From positions 160,430 to 224,429 of the forward strand of contig JAGLUP010000002.1 in NCBI GenBank assembly GCA_023134715.1: a stretch of 64,000 nucleotides of DNA, read 5' to 3'. This document shows positions 1 to 9,512 of this stretch, piece by piece; the stretch's first letter is position 1; each line of letters opens with the position of its first letter. The notes beneath the pieces were generated by a model that searched no databases, was not told where the DNA came from, and worked only from the letters and a program-made list of their open reading frames with translations. The stretch is from Candidatus Parcubacteria bacterium (lineage in GTDB: Bacteria; Patescibacteriota; Minisyncoccia; Minisyncoccales; JAGLUP01). The translations under genes were made by a program, and so were the position numbers.

Positions 1-20
1 CGCAGGAAACTGAATTTTAA

Positions 21-110
21 AAGCGAAAATTCTAGGGTTTTCTGAGACGCGTCGGAGCCCTTTAGGGTAAAGCGCGAAGAAAATCCAGAATTTGAGCTAG
101 AAAAATTTTT
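21..110. repeat. Structured intergenic element, copy 1
   Basis: Arms at 29-43 and 78-91 are inverted repeats of about 14 bp with one extra base. They enclose a short inner hairpin (GCCCTTTAGGGT) and the flanking words GACGCGT and AAAGCGCGA. The same architecture and words occur at 54729-54820, and both copies end in GAGCYAGAAAAATTTT. It sits upstream of ftsW. No coding potential is visible. It may be a mobile repeat or a structured RNA; the sequence does not decide. Confidence 0.6.
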
Positions 111-126
111 ATGCTATAATTAAAAA

Positions 127-1206
127 ATGAAAGCTCGTCCTGATTACATTTTGCTTGGCATATCAATTATTTTAGTATTCTTAGGAATGTTGGTATTAGC
201 CACTGTTTCCGCGCCATTTTCCTTAGAAAAACACGGGACAACTACTTATTTCCTGTTTCATCAAATAATTTACGCTTTAATTCCCGGCATAATTCTCGGA
301 TTTACAGCATTCAAGCTTCCCTTATCTTTTATTAAAAAAAATGCCTTCAATTTTCTTTTAATAAATTTAATATTTTTAGCTCTTGTTTTCCTGCCCAAAA
401 TTGGTTTAAATTCAGGCGGAGCGGCCCGCTGGATAAGCTTGGGCCCGATTTCTTTCCAGCCATCAGAACTTTTAAAACCCTTTTTCATACTTTACTTAGC
501 GGCCTGGCTTGCCCGCCCAAGTTTTTCTAAAAAAAACTTCCTTCCATTTTTAATAATTATAGGACTTCTAAGTTTATTTTTGATCCTTCAGCCAGATATA
601 AGCACTTTAGGAATAATTGTTTTAACTGCCAGCTTAATGTATTTTTCCGCTAATACGCCTATTTTACAAAGCGTATTTATAGTTTTAGGCGGCATAGGGT
701 CTTTATTTCTTTTAATAAAAATAGCTCCATACAGATTAAATCGTATCTTAGTTTTTCTCAAACCAGAAATTGACCCTCTTGGAATAGGATATCAAATGAA
801 ACAGGCCTTAATCGCAGTAGGGTCAGGAGGTCTGCTCGGCGTAGGACTGGGAATGAGTCATCAGAAATTCGGATTTCTGCCCCAATCAATTGGAGATTCA
901 ATATTTGCTATATTTGCAGAAGAAACAGGATTTATGGGAAGCTTGCTCTTAATTCTTCTTTTTTTAGGATTTGCTTGGCAAGGCCTGAAGATTGCAAAAT
1001 CTTCAAATGATGCATTTCTTCGGCTTGCTGCGTTAGGAATCAGCTCTTGGATTGTAATCCAGGGATTTATAAACATCAGCTCAATGCTTAGAATTTTTCC
1101 TCTTACCGGCATTCCTTTGCCTTTTATCAGCTATGGAGGATCGCATTTAATCGCTGAATTAATTGGAATAGGGATACTACTCAATATCTCAAAACAAAAA
1201 CCATGA
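127..1206 (+). CDS. ftsW: SEDS-family peptidoglycan polymerase FtsW
   Basis: This 359-residue protein is hydrophobic almost throughout, with about ten membrane segments. It carries the SEDS signatures GGAARWISLGP, AEETGFMGS and PLPFISYGGS near the C-terminus. SEDS proteins polymerise lipid II into glycan strands, working with a class B PBP. RodA is the main alternative; the directly overlapping murG favours FtsW. The PBP2 and MreCD genes lie elsewhere, at 56.8-60 kb. The stop overlaps the murG start as ATGA, implying translational coupling. Confidence 0.88.
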   Translation: MKARPDYILLGISIILVFLGMLVLATVSAPFSLEKHGTTTYFLFHQIIYALIPGIILGFTAFKLPLSFIKKNAFNFLLINLIFLALVFLPKIGLNSGGAARWISLGPISFQPSELLKPFFILYLAAWLARPSFSKKNFLPFLIIIGLLSLFLILQPDISTLGIIVLTASLMYFSANTPILQSVFIVLGGIGSLFLLIKIAPYRLNRILVFLKPEIDPLGIGYQMKQALIAVGSGGLLGVGLGMSHQKFGFLPQSIGDSIFAIFAEETGFMGSLLLILLFLGFAWQGLKIAKSSNDAFLRLAALGISSWIVIQGFINISSMLRIFPLTGIPLPFISYGGSHLIAELIGIGILLNISKQKP

Positions 1207-2312
1207 AAATACTTTTTACCGGCGGCGGCACCGGAGGCCATATTTTCCCAATAATTTCTATTGTTAGAGAAATAAGAAGAATAAAACCTAAAAATAAATT
1301 AGAGTTTTTTTACCTTGGTCCAAAAGATGAATTTGCTTCAATTTTTCTTTCTCAAGAAGATATCAAAGTCAAAACAATCTTTGCCGGAAAAATCAGGCGA
1401 TATTTTTCTCTTGAAAACTTTATTGATATTTTTAGAATTTTAATCGGCATTCCTCAAGCATTTCTTTTTATCTTTTTTTCAACACCTGATATTGTCTTCA
1501 GTAAGGGAGGATACGGTTCTTTTCCGGTAGTTTTATCAGCTTGGCTCTTAAGGGTGCCGATTTTCCTTCATGAATCAGACGCGACCCCGGGATTGGTTAA
1601 TAGAATCCTGAATGAATTTGCTTTAGAAATTTTTGTTTCTTTTCCAAGAAATGAATTTTTCCCAGTTGAAAAAATGATTCTTGTTGGAAATCCGATTCGG
1701 AGAGAAATTTTAATGGGCTCAAAAGAAAAAGCAAAAGAATTGTTTAATTTAAGCGAGGAGCGTCCGGTTATTTTGGTTTTAGGGGGAAGTCAGGGCGCTC
1801 AAAAAATTAATGATATATTGTTGATAATTCTGCCGGAAATACTTAAAGAATTTGAAGTAATCCATCAATGCGGCGAAAGAAATTTTAAACAAATAAGAGC
1901 TGAAGCAAATGTAACAATTCCCAGAGGACTTCAAAAACATTATCATATTTTTCCATTTCTAAAAGAATCAGAAATGGCTCATAGCTATCAAGCGGCCGAC
2001 ATTGTAATAAGCAGAGCCGGCTCTGGAAGTATTTTTGAAATTGCCGCTTCTGGAAAACCAAGCATCTTGATTCCGCTTAAAACAGCGGCTCAAAATCATC
2101 AAATTAAAAACGCTTATCAGTATTCTCAAGCAGGAGCCGCAATTGTTATTGAAGAAGAAAATTTAACTTCTCATTTTTTTCTAAAGAAAATAAAATACTT
2201 AATTTCTCATCCTAACGAAGTTGAGGAGATGAAGAAAAAAGCTAAAGAATTTGGTCGACCAAAAGCTGCTAAAATTATTGCTGAATATATTGTGGGATAT
2301 TTATCTAAATAA
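1203..2312 (+). CDS. murG: UDP-GlcNAc:undecaprenyl-PP-MurNAc-pentapeptide GlcNAc transferase MurG
   Basis: MurG makes lipid II by adding GlcNAc to lipid I on the inner membrane face. The 369-residue length is normal. The N-terminal GGGTGGHIFP loop, the HESDATPGLVNR stretch, GGSQGAQKIN at the start of the second Rossmann domain and SRAGSGSIFE are all present (family Q is S in SGSIFE). It overlaps ftsW by 4 bp and is followed after 1 bp by gltX, so the three are probably one operon. Confidence 0.95.
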   Translation: MKILFTGGGTGGHIFPIISIVREIRRIKPKNKLEFFYLGPKDEFASIFLSQEDIKVKTIFAGKIRRYFSLENFIDIFRILIGIPQAFLFIFFSTPDIVFSKGGYGSFPVVLSAWLLRVPIFLHESDATPGLVNRILNEFALEIFVSFPRNEFFPVEKMILVGNPIRREILMGSKEKAKELFNLSEERPVILVLGGSQGAQKINDILLIILPEILKEFEVIHQCGERNFKQIRAEANVTIPRGLQKHYHIFPFLKESEMAHSYQAADIVISRAGSGSIFEIAASGKPSILIPLKTAAQNHQIKNAYQYSQAGAAIVIEEENLTSHFFLKKIKYLISHPNEVEEMKKKAKEFGRPKAAKIIAEYIVGYLSK

Positions 2313-2313
2313 T

Positions 2314-3884
<1,571 letters not shown>

Positions 3885-3889
3885 TAAAA

Positions 3890-3907
3890 AACCGATTCAT
3901 AGAACCG
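3890..3907 (-). terminator. Intrinsic terminator overlapping a stop codon
   Basis: Read on the minus strand, an imperfect CCGGTT/AATCGG stem is followed by TTTTTT. The stop codon of the small gene 3897-4112 lies within the hairpin. Confidence 0.5.
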
Positions 3908-4112
3908 GCTCATAATCGACGATAGACCACATCAGTATAAACCAAATCAAAAGAGGAATCATTCCTATCAACAACGCTTTATTTTGGCTTAAACCTATTT
4001 TTTTCATTAAGAACTCAATGAAATATCCCGTTATAAACATACAGATTATAATGCTCAAAAACATAAAAAATATCTTTCCCAAAAATACCAAAAAAATCAT
4101 AATAAAATACAT
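3897..4112 (-). CDS. Small two-TM membrane protein, unknown
   Basis: I do not recognise this 71-residue hydrophobic protein. It shows two likely membrane helices separated by a short basic loop with KKIGLSQNKALL. The frame opens at a GTG at 4121, but that codon lies inside the Shine-Dalgarno sequence AGAGGTGAT. The ATG at 4112, five bases downstream of the SD, is the better start. It follows the similar-sized gene 4124-4339 and probably forms a two-gene unit with it. Confidence 0.6.
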   Translation of the reverse strand: MYFIMIFLVFLGKIFFMFLSIIICMFITGYFIEFLMKKIGLSQNKALLIGMIPLLIWFILMWSIVDYEPVL

Positions 4113-4123
4113 CTTTATCACCT

Positions 4124-4339
4124 CTAAAAATTAATACCTTCAAGAACCATCATAGTCCCCACAAATAAAAATAATAGATATATTAGAAACCGCTCTTTAA
4201 GAATTTTTTTCTCAAAAATAAAACTTTCTTGGCGTAATTTAAATAATATTATTTTTAATTCACATATTGCACAATAGCATATGCAAATCCCCATAATTGA
4301 GAAACCAATCCCGAATAAATACCTTATTATGTCATCCAT
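4124..4339 (-). CDS. Small two-TM membrane protein, unknown
   Basis: This is a 71-residue protein with hydrophobic stretches at about residues 5-30 and 50-68, separated by a charged segment. The start is well supported by GAGGTGATAAAATG. This strong SD recurs before nearly all the small orphan proteins of this window. No family is recognised. It is the first gene of a minus-strand pair divergent from the secreted protein at 4380. Confidence 0.6.
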   Translation of the reverse strand: MDDIIRYLFGIGFSIMGICICYCAICELKIILFKLRQESFIFEKKILKERFLIYLLFLFVGTMMVLEGINF

Positions 4340-4379
4340 TTTATCACCTCAACAAATTTTCAAATATCTATGTCTTTAA

Positions 4380-4811
4380 ATGTCTATGTCTAAATTATAC
4401 AAAACCATGCTCATTTTGTCAATGATTGGCTTGATTTTGCCGTGTTTTGGCTTTGCGCAGCCAACAACGACTGAAAATGAGCCATTAGAAGCTCCAGGCA
4501 CCTTAGAGCAAGCAAAATCTCTTATAATTGAGCTTATTATGGCTATCCCGGAAGGAATGAATAGCGCATGGCAGGAAGCAAAAGAAATTTGGCAGAATAC
4601 CTGGGTAAACTGGTGGGGGAGTTATATAAAGCCAAATATTATAAAAATCGAAAACTGGATTAAAAACCTTTGGCAAGATACAACTCCAATGATTGAACAA
4701 GAATTTGAAAAAGAAAAACAAGAAATAAAACAAGATTTGGGAGAACAAGGAGAAAAAGTTAAGCAAGGAATCTGGGAGCGTTTTAAACAACTAATAAAAG
4801 ACGCCTTGTAG
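4380..4811 (+). CDS. Secreted or surface-anchored helical protein, unknown
   Basis: This 143-residue protein has a clear N-terminal signal peptide or anchor (hydrophobic from about residue 9 to 27, ending near FGFA-Q). The mature part is rich in Trp, Glu and Lys and looks amphipathic and helical, with several tryptophans (WQEAKEIWQ, WVNWWGSY). The C-terminal third is strongly charged and probably coiled-coil. An alternative ATG lies two codons in. I cannot assign a function; envelope association is inferred. Confidence 0.55.
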   Translation: MSMSKLYKTMLILSMIGLILPCFGFAQPTTTENEPLEAPGTLEQAKSLIIELIMAIPEGMNSAWQEAKEIWQNTWVNWWGSYIKPNIIKIENWIKNLWQDTTPMIEQEFEKEKQEIKQDLGEQGEKVKQGIWERFKQLIKDAL

Positions 4812-4866
4812 TTTAGTTTATGGTTTACGGTTTACGGTTATCTAAGGGGGAGTGGTATTTTTCCAC

Positions 4867-4895
4867 TTGACAGAACCTTTTGCCTGTTTTATTCT
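4867..4895 (+). promoter_or_regulatory. Sigma70-type promoter
   Basis: TTGACA (4867-4872) and TATTCT (4890-4895) are separated by 17 bp. The recombinase-like gene starts at 4942. A second TATAAT-like box follows at about 4913-4918. Confidence 0.6.
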
Positions 4896-4941
4896 AAGTA
4901 TAGAGAAGTGAGTATAATATCCCTTACACTCATAAAGCGAT

Positions 4942-6315
4942 ATGAAAAAATCTCATAAATCAATAATAGACCATATTCCCCTTTTTTTAAAACATTTGAA
5001 AAAGGAAGATTATTCTGGTCATACTGAAAAAAACTATAAACGTTATCTAAATAGATTTATATTGTGGCTTAAAAAAATAAAGAAAGAAACTCTTAAGCCA
5101 CACGAATTAACTGCTGACGATATTAAAAATTATAAATTTTATCTTTCTGTATCTAAATCTAAAAATGAAAAAACTCGCCTTTTAAAGCTTATTACTCAAA
5201 ACTACTATTTAATCGCCCTGAGAGCCATTTTGAGCTATTTTACAGCCAAAGACATAGTTTCGCTCCCAGCAGATAAAATAAAACTGCCGAAAAACGCTCA
5301 GGATGGGAAAACCATAAAATTTCTCAATTTAAACCAAGTTGAGCAACTTTTAATGATTCCTGACACTAAAATAAAAATCGGATTAAGAGACCGAGTTATT
5401 TTAGAACTTTTGATTTTTAATGGATTTAAACTGTCTAAACTCGTAAATTTAAACAGAAATGCAATTAAATCGCTTTCAAAAAGAAACATTGATTATGTTA
5501 AACAATATTTAAAATCTCGCAAAGATAAAAAAAATGCTCTACTTGTTCGTTATAGTGGTCGCAAAGATGCAGAAAGCCGTCTCACACCTCGCTCCATAGA
5601 AAGAATTATTAATAAATACGGAGAGAAAATCGGGCTTAACTTTCGGCTTACGCCTGAAATTTTACGTAAAAGTTATGCTCTTGGCCTATTAGAAGAACAA
5701 AAAAAAATAAAAATTTATAAGCCTCAAGCTCACGAAATTTCTTTTATTAAAAACTACGACATATCAATTCCTTTTCAAAAGAAAATAAAAAATGGCATAT
5801 CCCCTGCTTGGAATGTTGTTGAGTCTATTATTGAGGAAGAAATAAACTGGCTAAAAAACAATATTTCTGTTTTACCTGAAAGATATAAAAAAAACTTTTT
5901 ATTATTGAGCGATGCCCTAATTTTGCGAAAAATAGCAATTTTAATTGTAAACGGCAGGATAAGGGCTACTGAATTTAATTCTGAAAAAAATAATCTATGG
6001 AATAACTGTAGAAAAAAATCAAAACTTAATAAAATAAATCGGCATGGAAAAGAATGGCACAAAAAAATGATGAATGTGGTTTATGAATACTTTAAGCTTA
6101 AAAATTATAAAGTAGCCATAGAACCAACTCTAAATTACGGACGAGCAGATTTAGGAATTTACTCAAATTCAAAAAGAACTTCTCTAAAAGAAGTTCTTTA
6201 TATTGAAATAGGCACAGTATCCTTATATAAACTCTGGTATAATCTTTCATCAATGAAAAATGTCACTTTTCTAATTATTCCCTCTAAAAAATACGCAATA
6301 GAATTTAAAATTTAA
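4942..6315 (+). CDS. Degenerate tyrosine recombinase fused to nuclease-like domain
   Basis: Residues 1-110 resemble the SAM-like DNA-binding domain of phage integrases, and 125-250 the recombinase catalytic fold. The active site is eroded. The first Arg is Lys163 (GFKLSKL), the HxxR His is Glu239 (TPEILRKSY), and there is no GH motif or Tyr nucleophile. Residues 360-457 have a PD-(D/E)XK-like pattern: HGKEWH, then GRADLGIY with Asp403, then YIEIGT with Glu422. It is followed after 4 bp by an intact Xer gene. A DNA-binding or accessory role is inferred. Confidence 0.6.
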   Translation: MKKSHKSIIDHIPLFLKHLKKEDYSGHTEKNYKRYLNRFILWLKKIKKETLKPHELTADDIKNYKFYLSVSKSKNEKTRLLKLITQNYYLIALRAILSYFTAKDIVSLPADKIKLPKNAQDGKTIKFLNLNQVEQLLMIPDTKIKIGLRDRVILELLIFNGFKLSKLVNLNRNAIKSLSKRNIDYVKQYLKSRKDKKNALLVRYSGRKDAESRLTPRSIERIINKYGEKIGLNFRLTPEILRKSYALGLLEEQKKIKIYKPQAHEISFIKNYDISIPFQKKIKNGISPAWNVVESIIEEEINWLKNNISVLPERYKKNFLLLSDALILRKIAILIVNGRIRATEFNSEKNNLWNNCRKKSKLNKINRHGKEWHKKMMNVVYEYFKLKNYKVAIEPTLNYGRADLGIYSNSKRTSLKEVLYIEIGTVSLYKLWYNLSSMKNVTFLIIPSKKYAIEFKI

Positions 6316-6319
6316 TTAT

Positions 6320-7264
6320 ATGAAAAAAATACAACTTCCTGATTTAGATGATTTTCTTTTAGATCTTCAAGTTAATAATCTTTCCGAGAAAACAGTTTAT
6401 AGTTATGAACGAGATTTAGAAGTTTTTCAAAATTTTCTAAAAGAAATAAATATTGAATTTGATAATATTGATAAAAAAACAATTCTTAATTATAAGGCTT
6501 ATTTAGTTTCTCGAGACAGAAAAACAGCTAAATCTCAAAAAAGTAAAAAACGACTTAGTAGTTATTCTATAAATAAAATGTTATCTGCTATTCGTTCCTA
6601 TTTAAAATTTTTAATAGATATGGATTATAAGTCTCCCATATCTCCCAGCGAGATTAAATTAGTAAAAACCGAAAAAAAGCACCCTCGCGTTTCAGAGCTT
6701 GAAGAAATAATAAAATTAATTCAATTTCCCACGCAATTTGAAAAAAATAAGATTATTGCTTTGCGCAATCGAGCAGTGCTTGAAACTTTATTTTCTACTG
6801 GAATGAGAATTTCTGAAGTTATAAACTTAAAAAAAGAACAAATTGATAAAACAGGAAGAATCTTTATTATGGGCAAAGGCAAAAAAGAAAGATTCGTTTA
6901 TTTGACGCCGAGAGCACAAAAACATATTAAAAAATACTTAGAAGTTAGAGGTATAACAAGTTCTTCTTACCTATTTATTCCTTATAGAGGAAAAAATGTA
7001 AACTTAAAGGATAAAAAACTTTCTCCTAATTATCTAGAAGAAAAAGTTAAAAAATATCGTGAATTACTTGGATTAAATGTCCCTGTTTCTGTCCATGGTA
7101 TTCGCCATGCATTTGCAACATATTTAGCAGAAAGCGGAGCTAGCCCAGCTGCTATTCAAATATTATTAGGCCATGAATCTTTAGATACAACTACAAAATA
7201 TGTTCATGCTTCCGACCGTTATGCGCAAAAAATTCATCAAAAATTCCACCCTCTCAAGGAATAA
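6320..7264 (+). CDS. Xer-type tyrosine recombinase
   Basis: This 314-residue XerC/XerD-family recombinase has an N-terminal core-binding domain (residues 8-100) and a catalytic domain with all six residues. These are Arg163 (STGMRISEV), Lys in the GKGKKERF hairpin, His259 and Arg262 (VHGIRHAF), His285 (LLGHES) and Tyr294. It probably resolves chromosome dimers or integrates elements. Many reduced genomes use a single Xer. It lies 4 bp after the degenerate paralogue, suggesting joint expression. Confidence 0.88.
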   Translation: MKKIQLPDLDDFLLDLQVNNLSEKTVYSYERDLEVFQNFLKEINIEFDNIDKKTILNYKAYLVSRDRKTAKSQKSKKRLSSYSINKMLSAIRSYLKFLIDMDYKSPISPSEIKLVKTEKKHPRVSELEEIIKLIQFPTQFEKNKIIALRNRAVLETLFSTGMRISEVINLKKEQIDKTGRIFIMGKGKKERFVYLTPRAQKHIKKYLEVRGITSSSYLFIPYRGKNVNLKDKKLSPNYLEEKVKKYRELLGLNVPVSVHGIRHAFATYLAESGASPAAIQILLGHESLDTTTKYVHASDRYAQKIHQKFHPLKE

Positions 7265-7272
7265 TTTATTAT

Positions 7273-7974
7273 CTATGCGCCGAAACGCCTGCCTCTTTTA
7301 GAATATTCTTTAATCGCTTCTTTAAAATCTTCAACCGTAAAATCAGGCCAGGGTTTATCAGAAAAATATAACTGCGCGTCGGCTATATCCCACATCATAA
7401 ATCCTGAAGACATATGCGGCTCGCCGCCTGTTCTAATTAAATAATCCACTGGGGGCAAATTTTTAGTTAAAAGATGATTTTTAATAAATTCAGAAGTTAT
7501 CATTTTTTTGTCTGAATTTTGTTCTGTAATTTTTTTCACTGCTTCCAACATTTCATCTGTCCCGCTATAAGCGACCATAAAATTAAACTGGAATTTATTA
7601 TAATTTTTAGTCCTTTCTATTATCTGCTCCATTGGCTTTTTGACATCTTCAGGAAATTGATTTCGCCAGTCCCCTATAATATTAATTTTTACCTTGTTTT
7701 TGTGAATATCTTTATCTTCAATCAGTTCAATAAATCCTTTTTTAAACAAACTTAATAAAAATTTTATTTCTAAGGAAGAACGTTTTTTAAAATTATCCTT
7801 AGATGACGCCCAAAAAGAAAAACAAGGAATTTTTAATTCAAAAACTGCCCTTAATATCTCTTCAAGGTTTTTCTTTCCCTGTCCATGACCAAGCCAGGGC
7901 TTCAGGCCCTGAGTACTCGCCCATCTTCTATTGCCGTCAGGAACAACAGCTATGTGATTAGGAATTTTTATCAT
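7273..7974 (-). CDS. uppS: Isoprenyl (undecaprenyl) diphosphate synthase
   Basis: This cis-prenyltransferase makes the polyprenyl carrier for peptidoglycan. Motifs: VVPDGNRRWA with the catalytic Asp, FWASSKDNFKKRS, DYLIRTGGEPHMS and SKRGRRFGA at the end. The family MDGNGRWA is PDGNRRWA here. The open frame begins at 8025, but the conserved protein starts at the ATG at 7974, which overlaps the preceding gene's TGA as ATGA, giving 234 residues. The ATGA overlap couples it to a reductase that could act on polyprenyl chains. Confidence 0.92.
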   Translation of the reverse strand: MIKIPNHIAVVPDGNRRWASTQGLKPWLGHGQGKKNLEEILRAVFELKIPCFSFWASSKDNFKKRSSLEIKFLLSLFKKGFIELIEDKDIHKNKVKINIIGDWRNQFPEDVKKPMEQIIERTKNYNKFQFNFMVAYSGTDEMLEAVKKITEQNSDKKMITSEFIKNHLLTKNLPPVDYLIRTGGEPHMSSGFMMWDIADAQLYFSDKPWPDFTVEDFKEAIKEYSKRGRRFGA

Positions 7975-8921
7975 AATTTGAAAAGATAATCTCCTTGTAT
8001 TTTTACTTTTTTGGGCAAAACCCAAGGAAAATTAAATCCAAAAAAATATACTGCTTTATTAATTATATTATATAAAATAAATCTTGGTAAAAAAAATCTT
8101 TTCATTACCTCCTGATGCTTTAAAAAATGAGGAAAATGTTTTAAAAGCATTTCACAGCTTTTTAATCCCCAAATTACCCCTCCCCCACTCCAGGGCTTGG
8201 TAAGCCCGGCCGCTTCGCCGCAAAGCGTAATATCAGGATTAGAAAATTTTTGAAAACCGCAAGCAATCATTTCTGATTTTATATCTCTTAGTCCTATCCC
8301 CTGTTTTTCTAAGAATTCTTTTAAAAGCTTTTTTGCTCTTAAGGGTTTTTCTATTATACCATATTCTACCTGTTTTCCTTGTGGAATTCTCCAGATAAAC
8401 CCCCCGCCACTCTTTTGCGGCCATGTTTCAACAAAATTAGAATTATCTTTATTATGAACAAATCCCAAAATACCTAAAGAAAAATTCGGCTCATTAATAT
8501 TTAAAGTTTTTCTTACAAAAGATTGTCCGCCGTCGCATCCGATAGTTCTATCAAATCCAGAAGGTAAAGATTTAATCTGATTATCTAAAATAATCTCTGC
8601 GCCTGCTTTTTCCGCTAAACCTGCCACTAATTTATCTAATTCAGAATGATTTATTACTAAAAACTTTTCAGAAAATGAAACTTTAATAGTTTTTTTGGGA
8701 AAATGGATTAAAGTATAATCAATTTGATTTTCAATTAAATGGCGGCTCTGAGGAATATAATCTAAAATCTTTTCAGAAAAAAGACCTGAGCAGGCCTGTT
8801 TTCCTATTTCTTTCTTTTTCTCAAATACAGTAATTTTATGACCTTTTTCTGAAAGCTTCCAAGCCAGATAAAGCCCGCAAATTCCCGCTCCGATAATGGC
8901 TGTATTTAAACTCTTGGACAT
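7971..8921 (-). CDS. Geranylgeranyl reductase-family FAD oxidoreductase
   Basis: The N-terminal Rossmann motif GAGICGLYLAWKL binds FAD. The family CSG motif (QACSGLFSE) and the second FAD motif CGEAAGLTKPWSGGG follow. Family members reduce double bonds of polyprenyl chains, often in lipids. The overlap with uppS suggests the substrate is a polyprenyl phosphate or a related lipid; that is inference. Its first 16 bp overlap the end of a small membrane-protein frame. Confidence 0.85.
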   Translation of the reverse strand: MSKSLNTAIIGAGICGLYLAWKLSEKGHKITVFEKKKEIGKQACSGLFSEKILDYIPQSRHLIENQIDYTLIHFPKKTIKVSFSEKFLVINHSELDKLVAGLAEKAGAEIILDNQIKSLPSGFDRTIGCDGGQSFVRKTLNINEPNFSLGILGFVHNKDNSNFVETWPQKSGGGFIWRIPQGKQVEYGIIEKPLRAKKLLKEFLEKQGIGLRDIKSEMIACGFQKFSNPDITLCGEAAGLTKPWSGGGVIWGLKSCEMLLKHFPHFLKHQEVMKRFFLPRFILYNIINKAVYFFGFNFPWVLPKKVKIQGDYLFKL

Positions 8922-9076
8922 ATAATTTGACGTTCAATTTTTAAGGGTGTTTTTCCCTGGTCTTCAGCTGTTATGTATCCGACAGCAAAACTAAGCAGAG
9001 AAATTAAAATAACTCCGACAACTAAAATAATATCTTCTTGATTTTTTTTGACAAATTGTTTAAAGTTTGATAACAT
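8906..9076 (-). CDS. Small single-TM protein
   Basis: A 56-residue frame begins MLSNFKQFVKKNQEDI. One strongly hydrophobic helix at about residues 16-35 is followed by a short polar tail. The end overlaps the start of the reductase gene by 16 bp, which fits a three-gene unit with the reductase and uppS. No function is assigned. Confidence 0.45.
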   Translation of the reverse strand: MLSNFKQFVKKNQEDIILVVGVILISLLSFAVGYITAEDQGKTPLKIERQIICPRV

Positions 9077-9084
9077 AAAATTAA

Positions 9085-9215
9085 ATTAAAAAATAAAAGT
9101 GAAAAACGAAAAGCTACAATCTAAAATCTAAAACTTTTAATATTTAAAATAATAATTTTGAATTTTGCTTTATCATTTTGCATTTTTCATTTTGAATTTT
9201 GCATTTGACCAAGCA
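9085..9215. repeat. AT-rich dispersed repeat, copy 1
   Basis: This holds ACAATCTAAAATCTAAAAC (9116-9134) flanked by GAAAAACGAAAA-type and TTTTGCATTTTTCATTTTG-type runs. Near-identical cores occur at 11601 and 35904, each in a gene boundary. The arms can fold on themselves, but the composition is so simple that structure is uncertain. Confidence 0.55.
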
Positions 9216-9227
9216 AAGCGAGGGAAC

Positions 9228-9512
9228 ATGTCTAAGACAAAAGCTACAGGCGCGACAAAGCTGGGAAGAGATTCTCAGCCAAAATATTTAGGAGTAAAGC
9301 TTTATGAAGGCCAAAAAGCTAAGCCCGGCAGTATTATAATTCGTCAAAGAGGAACTAAATTTCTTGCCGGGAAAAATGTCAGACAAGGAAAAGATGACAC
9401 TCTTTACGCTGTGAAAGAAGGGGTTATTAAGTTTGGAACAAAAAGAAAGACAAAATTTGACGGCTCCCAAAGAATCGCTAAAGTTGTCAATGTTGAGCTG
9501 AACAAACTTTAA
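9228..9512 (+). CDS. rpmA: 50S ribosomal protein L27
   Basis: L27 reaches the peptidyl transferase centre. The sequence from [19 protein letters not shown] through [13 protein letters not shown] is typical. The open frame reaches back to 9165, but that part is translated repeat; the ATG at 9228 starts the conserved protein (94 residues). The usual partner rplU is not adjacent. Its last 26 bp overlap the convergent pyrG 3' end. Confidence 0.93.
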   Translation: MSKTKATGATKLGRDSQPKYLGVKLYEGQKAKPGSIIIRQRGTKFLAGKNVRQGKDDTLYAVKEGVIKFGTKRKTKFDGSQRIAKVVNVELNKL

